64,000 nt of DNA, from positions 4,209,501 to 4,273,500 of the forward strand of contig NC_092520.1 of assembly GCF_037038585.1 (NCBI RefSeq), written 5' to 3'. This DNA is from Patagioenas fasciata. Taxonomy: Eukaryota; Chordata; Aves; Columbiformes; Columbidae. The notes below the pieces were generated by a model, which was given only the letters and a program-made list of their open reading frames with translations, made no database searches and had not been told where the DNA came from. The number at the start of each line of letters is the position of its first letter. The first letter of the stretch is position 1. Of this stretch, positions 36,586 to 48,025 are shown piece after piece. The position numbers were made by a program, and so were the translations under genes.

Positions 36586-36806
36586 TCATAGAATCACAGA
36601 ATAGTTTGGGTTGGAATGGACCTTCCAAGCTCATCCAGTGCCACCACTGCCATGACAGGGACATCTTCACCAGCTCAGGTTGCTCAGAGCCCCGTCCAGC
36701 CTGGCCTGGGATGTCTCCAGGGATGGTTCATCCACCACCTCTCTGGCCAACCTGGGCCAGGCTCTCACCACCCTCAGTGTAAACAGTGTCTTTCTCATGT
36801 CTGTCA
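36586..36806 (-). mobile_element. CR1 LINE fragment, group A
   Basis: Begins TCATAGAATCACAGAATAGT, with the common group A 3' end, truncated after TTTCTCATGTCTGTCA. It has a 3-base loss in the GCCATGAGCAGGG block (reads GCCATGACAGGG). Confidence 0.93.
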
Positions 36807-37634
36807 CTTCATGGACGGGACCTAGGTGATGCCATAAGAAACTCAATGCTCTTGCATGATATTCAGTGAGTCAGGCTACTGAATAGCAAGGGAGGAAGCT
36901 TCCCTCCCTTACTGATGCTGAATTTTGGTCAAAATGGAGGGAAAAAGGACGTCTTCAGCCCAAGGGTGCCATAATCTATAGATCCCACTAGCTAAAACAG
37001 CATCAAATTCACCATGGTACAGAGCATCTGGGGTGAGGGAACATCAGAGACAGGAGATAAACAGTGAGGAAGGGGGTCTCCTCTGTCCCTCTTGCTCAAG
37101 CTGGGTCACCAGGCTCTAAGGAGATCAAAATTAATATGGCCAGGCAGGAAGAATGAGCAAAGGCAACCTTGAACCTTGCCAACAGCCATGGGGCTTCCAC
37201 CAGGAGGAGCTGGATTTTGCCTCCTTTCTCGAGTATTCTTTGTGTGTTTTTCCTACTGGGTCTCAATCAAGAAAGATATAATCAACATCGGGAGCAAAGA
37301 GTTGACCCCGTTCTCCATACAAGTCTGTTGGTCAACACAGATCAAGGGAGCTGGCTGCAGTCAATGATTGATGAGCAAACGTCCATTCATAGGATGTGAT
37401 TCAGTGACAAAGGGTGTGGATGGACCTACAGAACAACCTGTATTTTTGACCAAGGCTCTACACAGTAGAGTGCAACATGTTTCCAAGATCGCCAAGCTCC
37501 CCTGAATGCCACAGGCATAGTTGCAGGTGGCTTTTTTTTTAAGTCTTGCTTGTTACAGGAGATTTAAAAAAAATATCTACTTCTAGTTCTGATTTACTAC
37601 AGGACTCCCACAGGGATGAGAAACATGCCCAGAG

Positions 37635-37652
37635 CAGACAGACAGACAGACA
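37635..37652. repeat. (CAGA)n short tandem repeat
   Basis: About 4.5 units of CAGA. Confidence 0.9.
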
Positions 37653-38734
37653 TACCTCTTTCACAATTCTCCCAGTGTGAACAGGTGGTGGTGGTTTGCT
37701 ATTATTGTGGGCACCTTTTTTTGCTAACTTCTTGCAATAATTAAACTCTTCCACGGTGCTGGATGCTGCTGTGGGTGCTTCCTTCTGAAACATCCCATCA
37801 AAGGCAATCAAGCTTGGATAACTTCCTAAGACATCTGCTCTATCTCAGCCACAGAGGGGAGAGTTCATGAGCAATCCCTTGCACAGCAGAAAGGGAAGGC
37901 TCCTTCCTCTGCAGGAATACCCAGGGAGGGGGACACGATGGGGAGAAGAACAGAGTTGGGGATTGCAAGGCACCCATCTGGCTTTGTGGCTTTTTCTGTG
38001 CATGAGAAATGTCCTTTCCTGGGATTGCGTAAGAAAAGGAAGGGAAATAAAAGAAATGAGATCTCAGGGAGGGACTCGAACATCATGGGGCAAAACGCCA
38101 ATGCTAGATCTTACTAATCCAGCTTATGTCATCCTCATTCACTCTTTAAATCCTGTTGCCTGATATGTGTTTATTAGAATTTATTCAGGAGAAACTCAGA
38201 GTGACTCAGCTATCTTTCCTTTGGCTTAAGAGTTGCCTGTATTTTAACAAGCCCAACTATGCATAATGTTATCAGATGTTGAGAAACAAGGAACTGAGCT
38301 GGTGTCTTCTGGGAACGGAAGGTCAGAGGAAGGCTCAGGGTGGAAGAACCGAGCTGGGAGAAGATGTCCTATGGTCCTCAGACCTGTCAGGGTCTCTGCA
38401 GCAGCAGGATATGAGGGTTATTTGGAGTGATGCTGTTCAGGGTCACAGGGCCAGAAAGAAATCTGAAATCTGTGCTGGTTCAGAGCTGAGCTGCAGAAAT
38501 GAGCCATAAATTCAGACCAAACCCTCATACCTGGAGAGAGCAAGAAAGGAAAGCATCTGGGCTAAGGAATAACATAGAGATCGGGCTCCCAGCTTTCTGT
38601 TGTTTCAACAGGGTGCTGGCAAAATTATGTAGTATCTAGACCTTAAAATGGAGTAATTTTAGCAGACCTGCCCTCATTTACTATTCCAAGGTGAGAAAGG
38701 AGGGTAATCCATGCCTATAGTAGTGCCAAAAACC

Positions 38735-38830
38735 CCAGGTGAGGTCGTAGCACCGTTTGGTGCTGCGTGACCTCAAACAAATCTCTTTCTATTTCCATCT
38801 TTCATCCTACCTTGTGGTATTTAAGCAGTA
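38735..38830 (+). repeat. Possible old MIR-like SINE fragment
   Basis: CTGCGTGACCTCAAACAAAT followed by CTTTCTATTTCCATC and CCTACCTTGTGG follows the order of the MIR consensus (tgtgaccttgggcaag, then cctcatctg, then cctacctca), but with many differences. Confidence 0.25.
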
Positions 38831-40882
38831 AACCATCTGAAACAGGCGGGGAAATCTGTCTGAACACAGCTTGGCTGGCTTTGCATGTGAAGGTTTGGCC
38901 CATGGGACCACGCAACTCTGGGAAAACCTTGTTTTGTCTTTAAGACAACGTGCTCCTATGTGGCAAAGAAATAGAAACAGTAAAGATGGAAAACTTGACC
39001 TTAAGACTAAATGTCCTCTAAAAATGACCTTGGTGTTACCATGATAATGAACTGGTTTTGATCTACTGGTAGGAGGATGCATGTATGGATTGTCCGGCCA
39101 AGGCTCTTCACAATGAGAGGTTTCATGGTAGAGATGTGGACCATGGGCAGCGTGAGGCATCACTTTGTCATCCATCTCTGCAGAGCACGGACTGAGGACC
39201 AGGAGGTCACCCCACTTCCAGGAGAAGTGCAGTTCTCAGTGGGAGATGGTTGAAGGAGCTAAATAGCAGAGACGGACACACGCCAGCACCATTTTTGTGT
39301 TAGCATCACATCAGGGCCAATCCCCACTCCCAGATCACTCAGAATTAAATTGTTAGCCCTTTCCCCACCATGATTTGGGCCAACTCCATCAAACTGGTGA
39401 AATGTTATTGAAATGTCTCTTAGTGCTAGAAGTTCAAGTCAGAACACCTTTCTGTTGATTATTTTTTAACCTAAGCAACGAAATACCTGAGTACACAATT
39501 TCCTCTACAAGCAACTATTGCAAAGCATGCTCCTTTTAGGCTTCAAATAAAGAAAACAAAATTTACAGATCTTTCTTTACCAAAATTCAGAGGTTTCAAG
39601 CCTTTTTTTTCAAGCCTTCCTTTCAAATCACCAGACCTGAGGGTGTTGACTGCTGGACTTTATCTCAGCTAGAAAGTTTAATTCCCAATTCTTCCAGCTT
39701 CAAACTGTCTTTTTGCTTTTCTGAGGCCAGCTTTGACATTGGAAAGGCCTTGCACGAGGCATGGAAAAATGAACAAAATGGAAAATTAAACAAAAGCTTC
39801 CAATTTAGCAACTTCCCTTACCCAGAACTATAAAAACAGACCTAGGGTGAATGGATCCTTACAGCAGACTGTTCATGTCTGAAGATATCACTGTCACCTT
39901 TACATGGAAAATCATAACCTTAGATTAAGGGGTTTTCCCCAAAAAAGCACTCGGCTCAGCTGAGTCCTGCAAATCTTCAGGCAGGTTGTGGAGTGATGTG
40001 CTCAGAGGAAGCAGCTGAGTGGGGCAAAAATCTCCTTTTTCATCACCTTTTCACCACAAAGACATACTAAATGCAAATCTCAGCAACATTCTTGTGTGAG
40101 GGTCATGGTCTGAGCAAACTTTGACCATTGGTTTTGCGGATGTGGCGTATTTCAAAGCATCAGCGACAATAAAAATATACATGGGGAGCCTGGTTGTGCC
40201 ATCTTAACCTCAACTTTTTAAGAAACAGGCCAATGTACAGCTTGGGACCTGTCACAAGCCTGTCACTGGCCACCAACCATGGGCAGCATATGGTGCGGGA
40301 AGCTTCATCCCTGTGATTCATGGACCATTGAGGTCCCTTTTCCCTTGTCCAAACAGTGTTAAAGCGCCACGACATTAGATTAGGCTTCTGATTCTTTTTC
40401 CATTATCAGCATCCCAACTTGAGCCACTGCTGGGCCATTACACCTAATAGTCAAGAAATTCTCCTCTTTGTCCTCTTCAGAGAAGCCACAGAGACTGCTC
40501 ATCCTACAGCGATGGGGTCCAGACTCTCCGTTCCCCAAATTGTGGATTACTACCTGCTTTTTTGTTTGTTTGTTTTACTCTATTTCAAAGGGTTGTATCA
40601 CACGATTTATCAGTCCCAGTCTCCTGCAGCAGCTGGTGGTGACTCTGGATGCCAAACCAGAGGCAGCACACTCATCAGTCCAAATCCCCCCCAAACTTGG
40701 AACCTGAGGTTCCAGCAGTGCTCAGACCTCAGTGCTGCCTTGTCCTTATCAGCACCCTGGGGTGCCAGAGCTGGTCATGACCCCATAGGCCTGGGAAACT
40801 GGGTGCAGGTGGTTTTCAGGAACAGGACCCTCTCCTGAAAATACAGCCCGGGGCTGTGCTGTGACGGTAACCCTGGAGTGAT

Positions 40883-41359
40883 CACAGAATCACAGGATGG
40901 TTGGGGTTGGAGGGACCTCTGGAGATCACCCAGTCCAACCCACCTGCTAACGCAGGGTCACCAGAGCAGATCACACAGGAAGGTGTCCAGGTGGGTTTGA
41001 ATGTCTCCAGAGAAGGAGACTCCACAGCCTCTCTGGGCAGCCTGGGCCAGGCTCTGGCACCTCAGAGAAGTTTCTCCTCACGTTTAGGTGGAACCTCCTG
41101 TGTTTCAGTCTGTGTCCACTGCCCCTCACCCTGTCGTTTGTTACCACTGAACAGAGTCTGGTGCATCCTCTTGACACCCACTCTGGAGATACTGATCAAC
41201 ATTGATCAGACCCCCTCTCAGCTTCTCCAGGCTGAACAGCCCCAGCTCTCTCAGTCTTTCCTCATCAGAAAGATGCTTCAAACTCCTCAGCATCTTTGTA
41301 GCCGCTGGACTCCCTCCACTAATTCCTTGTCCTTCTTAAACTGGGGAGCCCAGAACTGA
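40883..41359 (-). mobile_element. CR1 LINE fragment, group D, next to the CpG island
   Basis: Begins CACAGAATCACAGGATGGTT, then 'GGAGATCACCCAGTCCAACC', and runs to GGGGAGCCCAGAACTGAT. The truncated end lies about 130 bases from the start of the CpG-dense block. Confidence 0.92.
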
Positions 41360-41489
41360 TCCCCAAGAAAGCAAAGGGACGACAAATAATTTTACCCAGG
41401 GGGATGCAAAGCAGCAGGGAGGGCGAGTGTCTGTATGTGTGTGCATGCAAAGGCGGCTTGACACCCACCCCCCTGTTTTCCCCCATAAG

Positions 41490-41775
41490 GGGGGAGTCTG
41501 CCAGCTCGGGAGCGGCACAGCCGAGCGCAAGTCCTGCCTCCTTCTTCCTCCTCCTCCTCCCAGATGTTCCCTTGTGTGCAGCCATCTGTTGAGCTCCCTC
41601 CTCCTCCCTCCTCCTGCGGGGAAGGGGGCAGCCCGCTTGCCCGGCCAGCTGCACGCCTTGAACGAGGAGAAGGAGGAGGAGGAGGAGAAAGGAGGAGGGA
41701 TACGGGGATACCCGGCCCCCAAGCCTCGCTGCTGCCGGCTCCCGCTCCCCGCCGTGGGAACCAACCCCGGTCCCG
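41490..41775 (+). other. TSKU: Candidate TSKU noncoding exon 1 (5'UTR)
   Basis: It ends at a near-perfect donor: CCG then GTGAGT, with GT at 41776-41777. The left edge (transcription start) cannot be seen and is only a guess. The segment holds CCTCC tracts (41537-41616) and a GGA tract (41664-41700) that are complementary to each other. An ATG at 41564 lies in a frame that stays open to the donor. Confidence 0.45.
41664..41700. repeat. (GGA)n tract in candidate exon 1
   Basis: Purine run of GGA units. CCTCC-type tracts at 41537-41560 and 41594-41616 on the same strand are complementary to it. Confidence 0.9.
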
Positions 41776-42299
41776 GTGAGTCCTCCCCATCCCCTCCCCA
41801 GGGCTGGGTGTGCAGAACCGCGGGGTGTTGGAACCCCCCCTTCACCCCCAATTTTTGGGGAGAGGGGAGCTCGCTGTGTAAGGGTGGGCTGTGCCCTCCC
41901 TGTAGCCTCCCCGGGGAGCTGGGGATGCTCAGGGCCAGCTCTGGGGGTGTCTGTTGGGGAGCACACACACCCCCCGGCCTCCGAGTGGGGAAACTTTTTT
42001 GGTGTGATGAGTTTGCCTGGTGTGGGGACTCAGCGGTGCGGGGACAAAACACCTGGGGTGCGGAGTGGGGGAGAACAGGGGTCTCGAGTGGGGGTAAGGT
42101 ACTTTTTCCCCCACCTCTGGCTTTCTCAAAGCGAGGCAATTTTGGGGTGCAGCGGGGTGAGTTCGAACCCCCAGCCCGGCTCCCTCGCCCTGGCGGGTGT
42201 ACGGGGAGGGCATGAAGCGTCTCCAACCGGGATCTCTCCCCTTCTCCTTCTCCCCCCACCCGGTGCTATGGTGGTTTAACAGAGTGCTCGGGATTGCCA

Positions 42300-42524
42300 C
42301 GGCTGCAAAGTAATCCGAGCAGCAGCTGGAGGCTCCGCACCGCCTCCCCTGCCCGGTTTCAAGGCTTTGATTTCACACAGGGCTCCCTGTCTCCCCTCCT
42401 CTCCTCCCCCCCGCCCCCTTTTCCCCGGCCCTCCCCTCCCAGCACTGAGGTTGGGGCTAGAAAAGAGGTTTTTTGCTCGGGTTCTGGTGCTGGGAGGCTC
42501 ATAGGGGTTTGCAGCTCATCCAAG
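42300..42524 (+). other. TSKU: Alternative candidate TSKU first exon
   Basis: It ends at CCAAG then GTAAGG, with GT at 42525-42526, a donor at least as good as the one at 41776. It is GC-rich and has no repeat. It could be an alternative first exon, or a second noncoding exon. The start is not defined by sequence. Other weaker donor-like sites lie near 42093 and 42156. Confidence 0.35.
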
Positions 42525-42793
42525 GTAAGGGGAGAAAGGAGAAGGGGTGGGGGGCAAAGCCTATGGGGGTGTCCTGCATGGGGTGAAGAGGCTGGAAGGT
42601 GCAGAGGGGGCTCGTCACCCCCCGGGTTGCAGAGATAAGGGCAGGACAAAGCTCCTTGCCTGGGAATTTCCCATGCCTCTAAGTGGATTAAGCTGGAGGG
42701 GAAGGTGTGTTTGGGGTTGGGGGGAAGGAGGGAAAGGAAGCAGACCAGGATTTATTTGTTCTCTTATTGCAATAAAAACAGAAGATAATAATG

Positions 42794-42807
42794 AAAAAAA
42801 AAAAAAA
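42794..42807. repeat. Poly-A run
   Basis: 14 A residues after AATAATG. No retrogene or SINE is seen upstream. Confidence 0.9.
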
Positions 42808-43079
42808 GCTGCTGGTTGTGACTTTTGAGTCAGGAGGTCAGAAAGCATGGGGTTCCCCTGATAATGCACACACCCTGTAAACTTTTAAGCAGCTCCATGG
42901 AAACTTGTTATTAATGCTGCAGTCATTAAAAGGCGCAGACCACGGGCGGATTTATTAGCCCAGTAAACCACAACACGTGCCAGCTCGCGCTCTCTGGAAA
43001 CAAAAGGGTCCTCCGTCAACTTTACGCCTCTGCTTGGGGTTGGGGAAGGCTGGGGAGGGTGAGAGCGGCGAGGATGGAG

Positions 43080-43500
43080 CTGGTGGCTCGTGTCGTGGGG
43101 AAGCAGCGTCGCCTCCGTTAACCGATGCTCTCCATCGCGGTCAGCTCACGTAATTCGGTGGCAGCGACGGAATTTGAGCGCGGGGGTAACGAGAGCACCG
43201 AGCCGATCTCACGGCGTTTCATCGCAGGAGCCTCCGCTTTTTTTCACCCGGGTGTCTGCCATGATAAATCAGCTGCCGTTAGCCTGAATAACCGCATTCA
43301 CCCAAGTTACAGTGGGAAACTTGTCTGGGGTGGACACTGTGCCATTGCTCTGCAGACAGCAGCCGGTGCCGGTCGCTGGCGTTGCGCTGAAATATTGCAT
43401 TGATCGCTGCTCCGAAGCTCGTCTGGCAGCGCACGGAGCTTGATCGCAGCGGGAGAGAGCCAAGCAAAGACGGGGAGAAGAGGCACTGTGGAAAGGCAAG
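43080..43500. promoter_or_regulatory. CpG-dense block of moderate GC, candidate regulatory element
   Basis: I count about 37 CpG in about 400 bases, although GC is only moderate and A/T-rich words (GATAAATCAG, AAATATTGCATTG) are mixed in. It has no repeat and no coding frame. This suggests a long-unmethylated regulatory block, possibly part of the promoter. Confidence 0.35.
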
Positions 43501-44660
43501 GCTTAGACTGATCTCTCCAGGAGTAACGAGCACGCTGGATGTGTTAGATGCTGAAAGAACCAGAGGGAAGCGGGGAGAATTCGCAGCCTAAACTTGGCCG
43601 GCTGCTCGCTGCAAAGTGGGTTAGCGTCTGCCGTCATCCTGGCGTTGGGCACAGCTCGTGTCCCTTCACAACCCACAGGCGCCAGTCGCCGTCCCGGAGA
43701 GGTGTTTGCTCACAATGTGGGTTAGAAATGACCTGGCGAGGCCCTGACCTGTGCTCAGTTTTTGTCAATCTCGGCTCTGGTGCGAGGTGGTGGGTACGCG
43801 GGGTGAATGATGCTGGGGACCGGGGTAGGCAGGAGGTCGGGTGGCAGCACCCAGACACGTTGTTATCCCCCTGTGGCACCCGCTGCGGGGAGAGGCTGCT
43901 GGTTCGTGAATGAATTGGAGCAGCTGTTGGCAGAGGCAGCGGGGAGCAATCGCAAAAATGCCCGGAGGGAACCAGGACGTGATGGACATCCCGGGGGATA
44001 TTAATTAATAACGGTGAGGTGGGAAAGCTGCAGGGAGATCCCTCACCCCCATTCTTTAAGATTGAGTGCAAGGCATAAAACAGCATGAATGGGTGGGAAG
44101 AAATTGGGAGAAAAGAGCTGTAAAATAAAACAAAACAAAACAAAAACATGCAAAAATATATCTATTTTTTAAAATATACAGGAAAAAGCATCCTGTGCTC
44201 CCCCAGCCCTGCAGTGAACAGCAGCGTGTGCCACCCCTGTGCGAGACAGAGCTGGGGAAATAAAGGTGAGCCACTGTCTTCTGAAGGTTTAGAGTTTTCC
44301 CTCCATCCCTAACCGCTTTTCTTTTTTTCCTCCTCTTTCATGCTCTTCTCCCTCCTCCTCCTCGCTTGTCAGCTGGTTGGTGGGGAGAAGCAGAGGGTGG
44401 GATAAGACAAGGCATCCTTGTCCGGAGCCCTCCTGACCCCCAGCACCCCCAAGCCGTGCGGTAGCCACAGCGCTGACCTGCTGGCAGGTTATCAAAAGAA
44501 ACTTCCGAATGCCGAGATGTTGAGGGGAGAGATAAAGCCTGGCTTGAGCAAGCCACTTCTTGTCTTAAAACTTGGCACCTGGACCTATCAAGGGGAATGT
44601 GTGAATGGTTCAGCCATTCAGTACAAAGAATCCTTGAGATTTTTAGTTATATTGCAATTT

Positions 44661-44682
44661 ATATATATATATATATATATAT
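44661..44682. repeat. (AT)11 microsatellite
   Basis: Perfect AT run of 22 bases in the inferred TSKU intron. Confidence 0.95.
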
Positions 44683-45406
44683 TTAATTCCCTGGGAGTTT
44701 CCATCATTTTCTCCAGGAGTGTTTAAGATGTGCAGCAATGGGAAGGAAATACGTGCTCTGAGAATCACCCCGGCCTCCCCCCCTGTAAGAGATTAAACCA
44801 ACCTGGCTGCCTTAGCACGGGACATTCCTGAGTTGCATTAACCGGGCTGGAAATCTGCCTGTTAGAGCAGCAGCAAACCGGAGAAAAGAAGAAAAGGCAC
44901 TTTATCTTTGCTGTAGCTGAGCAAAGGGCCGTGTGCTGTGTGTAATATCTGAGTGACAGTATCTGCGGGTTTTCTTTTCCTTCCCTTTTTCTCCCCTTCT
45001 GCTTCTCTTTTGCTGTCCATGTGTCTGTGATGTTGATTGCTCTCTTTTCCTCTGGCTTGCGCTTGCCAGCTCAAATCCAGGGCTGGGGAGAGAAATAAGG
45101 GCTATTTTGGTTTTTTTTGAGTTTGAATAAAATATCTCTTGTCAGGAAAAACTGAGACTTAAAGGCAAAGTCCTGCTGTGGCAAATGGGTCAAACCAGAT
45201 TTGATTCCTCATCCCCATCCTATCTGAAGAGAAAAACTTGCACAGAGCTCTCCAAGTGGGGCCAAAATCACCTCTTTTCCTCCTATCCTTGAGAACTCCG
45301 CTGTAGGATGCACAGTAAGGCCAAGTTTCACACAGCAGGACAGAGGAGACTTTTCCTTCAAAGCCCTTTAATCCCAGTGCAAAGGCTCAGTTCCCACCCA
45401 AGGACC

Positions 45407-45563
45407 AGGCTGCCCAGGGCAGTGGTGCAGTCACCATCCCTGAAGGGATTTAAAAGACGCATAGATGAGGTTCTTATGGACACGGTTTAGTGACAGTGTT
45501 GGGCTAATGATTGGACTCAATCCTGAGTGTCTTTTCCGACCAAAACGACTCTATGATTCTATA
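45407..45563 (+). mobile_element. CR1 LINE fragment, group B
   Basis: Contains 'CAGGCTGCCCAGGGCAGTGG' and 'AGATGAGGTTCTTATGGACA', and ends CTCTATGATTCTATAAC. In the inferred TSKU intron. Confidence 0.88.
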
Positions 45564-46544
45564 ACATACACCGCTGTATCTACCCAGGACTAGAGCATTG
45601 CGACCTCTTCCAAGAGATCTCCAGCTCAAAGGATTACAGGATCAGAGGGTGACAGTGAACCTGGCCAGTCTCACACACAGGAGGGAGCATTGCTCTTCTG
45701 GAATGTCCCCAAATGTCCCCTGGTGCCCCCTATCTCCTGAGTTCACAACAGGAACAGAGTGCAAGGGGCCAGCACCATGTAGGGAACATGTATGAGGATG
45801 CTGTAATTCGGGAAGTCTTACTTAGCCAGTCAGTGATTTCGGGTCAAACTGTGTTAGGAGGTCATTTAATACAGGATTAAATAGTAAAGACAGATGCTTG
45901 TGTGCATCCTGGGTGACTTAAGGCATCTCCACATCATGGCAGAAGTGCCACAGAGCTGCGCCAACAACAAGGGGACAGGGATGGGGACAGGACGGAGGTG
46001 AGCAGCATGGGTGGGTAGAGGTCCCTGGAGAGGCAGGTGTGATGTTGGCACCCACCAAGGCTGCAGCCACCCTTCAGAGTGTGTGAGCACTGATTCGAGA
46101 GGTGCTTAGATACTTCTCCAAGACAGCCACCTCCACAGATGTCCCCTTCCCTGTCCCCAGGCCTTGCTACCCATTTTGCAGAGGAAAAAGCAGGGCTGGT
46201 GTCCCCAGTGTGTCCTGGCAAGGCAAGAGTTGAACGTGGTACATGAGGACAGCGGTGGCATTTGACTGGACCAGTTGTGGTGGCATTGGCAGGGGGCTTC
46301 TCCATGGGGTGAGACCAGGGCATCTTGGCTTGTGCTCCATTCCCAGTTAAAGTGGTGGGATTTGAACCTGAGGATGGTTGGCCCATTGCCACACAGGAAT
46401 GAACACCTCTTGACACTGGGGTTAGTCAGCCTTAAGGTGTCAGGAGGGAAACTGAGGCATGCAAATATAGACTTGCAGCAAATTCAGTGGTGAGAAATGG
46501 GTCCTGCTGGGGACATGGCTCTCCCAACCTACTTTTGATGACCC

Positions 46545-46678
46545 TTCTCTCCAAGACCCTGCACAAGCCAAGAGGGACTGGAGGAACCTGATCTCGGTGA
46601 AGATGTCCCTGTTCATTGCAGGGGGGTTGCACTAGATGAGCTTTGAGGGTCCCTTCCAACCCAAGGTCTTCCATGATC
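46545..46678 (+). mobile_element. CR1 LINE fragment, group A, degraded
   Basis: GTGAAGATGTCCCTGTTCAT and 'GAGGGTCCCTTCCAACCCAA' are clear. The tail is mutated (CTTCCATGATCC). The left boundary is unclear. Confidence 0.75.
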
Positions 46679-47552
46679 CTGGCCATGGAGAGGAGGTAAA
46701 GAGCTAAGGAGAAACCACAACACTGGAGCAATGAAGCATCATCTGGGCTGAGGATGATGCCCAGTGGCTAAACCCCTTGTCAGCTTTACCCAGATCCCTT
46801 TCCCCTCTCCAAATCCCCCCTTTCTGAATCTTCTAGGAGATCTGCTGGGCGTAGCGAATGTCTCACGTGCTTTACCAGGGTGGGGGCAGCTCCTGAACTG
46901 ATGCTCTACCGAGCGGTTTTGTTTGCGTTCATTGTTCTCAGCGTCACGTTGCAAAATTATTGGCGAGGGGGGAAGAAGGGCCGTGAGGGGAATGAGATGG
47001 GAGCCTCCAGCTGTGCTGTTTGCAACAATAACGGCCAGGATTGTATTTATTATCTCCTCGGCGGAGGGTCTGCAGCTGCACGCTGAGAGCCACAGGCGGC
47101 AAAGAGGCCAGGAGATTATTGTGCGTGAAAAAAACAATACGAAAACCAACCACAAAAATAAATAAAAAGCCCACAAAGCAGCCCTGGGCCAGTGAGGGCA
47201 GCACCAAGGGGCACCCAGCTTGTTGTTGCCTCCTTGCTTTGCCCTCCTGTGTTGAAGCCCCGCAGGGCTGTAAGGACAAGGGAGGTTGGGAGATGCTGCC
47301 TTTCAGAGAGATAAAGCTGCACAAGGATAAGGTCCTCTTAAAATCCTCCTGGCAGGGCTGAAGGTGTGGCCCAGGTGGGGTGAATTTCTTTCCCCTTTGC
47401 TTTTTGCGTGATTTTGGTCTGTGTTGTTCACCTCTGCTTGCTGGAGTTGGGCAGAGCACCATGGCCAAGGCACGTGGTCAGAGGTAGCGTTTGGACACCT
47501 GATTTGCAGCCACCTCTGTTTCAAGGAGAAAGAGCTGGAAAGCCCCTAGAGA

Positions 47553-48025
47553 TCATAGAGTCATAGAATAGTTTGGGTTGGAAGGGACCTTCAAAGCCCA
47601 TCCAGTGCCACCCCTGCCATGAGCAGGGACATCTTCAGCAGCTCAGGTTGCTCAGAGCCCCGTCCAGCCTGGCCTGGGATGTCTCCAGGGATGGTTCATC
47701 CACCACCTCTCTGGCCAACCTGGGCCAGGCTCTCACCACCCTCAGTGTAAAAAATGTCTTCCTCGTGTCTGGCCTGAATCTCCCCTCCTCTAGTTTAAAA
47801 CCATCACCCCTTGTCCTATCACAACAGGCCCTACTCAAAAGTCTGTTCCCATTTTTCTTGGTGTCCCCTTTTGAGTCTGGAAAGGCTGCACTAAGGTCTC
47901 CCTGGAGCTTCTGTTCTCCAGCCGAACACCCCAGCTCTCTCAGCCTGTCCTCCCAGCAGAGCTGTTCCAGCCTCGCATCATTCCTGGGGCTCCTCTGGCC
48001 CCTCTCCAACAGCTCCATGTCTTCT
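47553..48025 (-). mobile_element. CR1 LINE fragment, group A, about 470 bases
   Basis: Begins TCATAGAGTCATAGAATAGT and extends to 'CCTCTCCAACAGCTCCATGT'. Frames on both strands of 127-161 residues are CR1 shadows, not genes. Confidence 0.94.

Larger units (their letters stand above)
36807..40882. other. Long repeat-poor stretch upstream of the promoter, no gene seen
   Basis: About 4 kb, the longest stretch without CR1 in the window. Only a (CAGA)n run and a doubtful MIR-like fragment were noted. Confidence 0.5.
41490..43960 (+). promoter_or_regulatory. TSKU: CpG island and likely TSKU promoter region
   Basis: This is the only long CpG-dense stretch in the window. GC is very high from about 41.5 to 42.7 kb. 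CpG remains dense, though GC is more moderate, from about 43.05 to 43.5 kb. No TATA box is evident, as is usual for CpG-island promoters. It lies about 15-17 kb upstream of the TSKU coding exon, on the correct side, and contains several good splice donors on the + strand. Assignment to TSKU is inferred from position. An antisense or other transcript could also start here. Confidence 0.65.

Noticed and set aside
1..41400. LRRC32 or a guanylate cyclase gene upstream, as in human synteny
   Set aside because: No leucine-rich or cyclase frame is present. They may lie beyond the window.
41336..42259. 307-residue frame on - and 262-residue frame on + in the same place
   Set aside because: Stops are rare in this GC-rich island, so several frames stay open on both strands. 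Low-complexity proline, glycine and serine composition, no domain.
46165..46460. MIR-like words (CCATTTTGCAGAGGAAA, GGGATTTGAACCTGAGG, AAACTGAGGCA)
   Set aside because: Individual words fit MIR but their order and strand do not form one element. Too weak to call.
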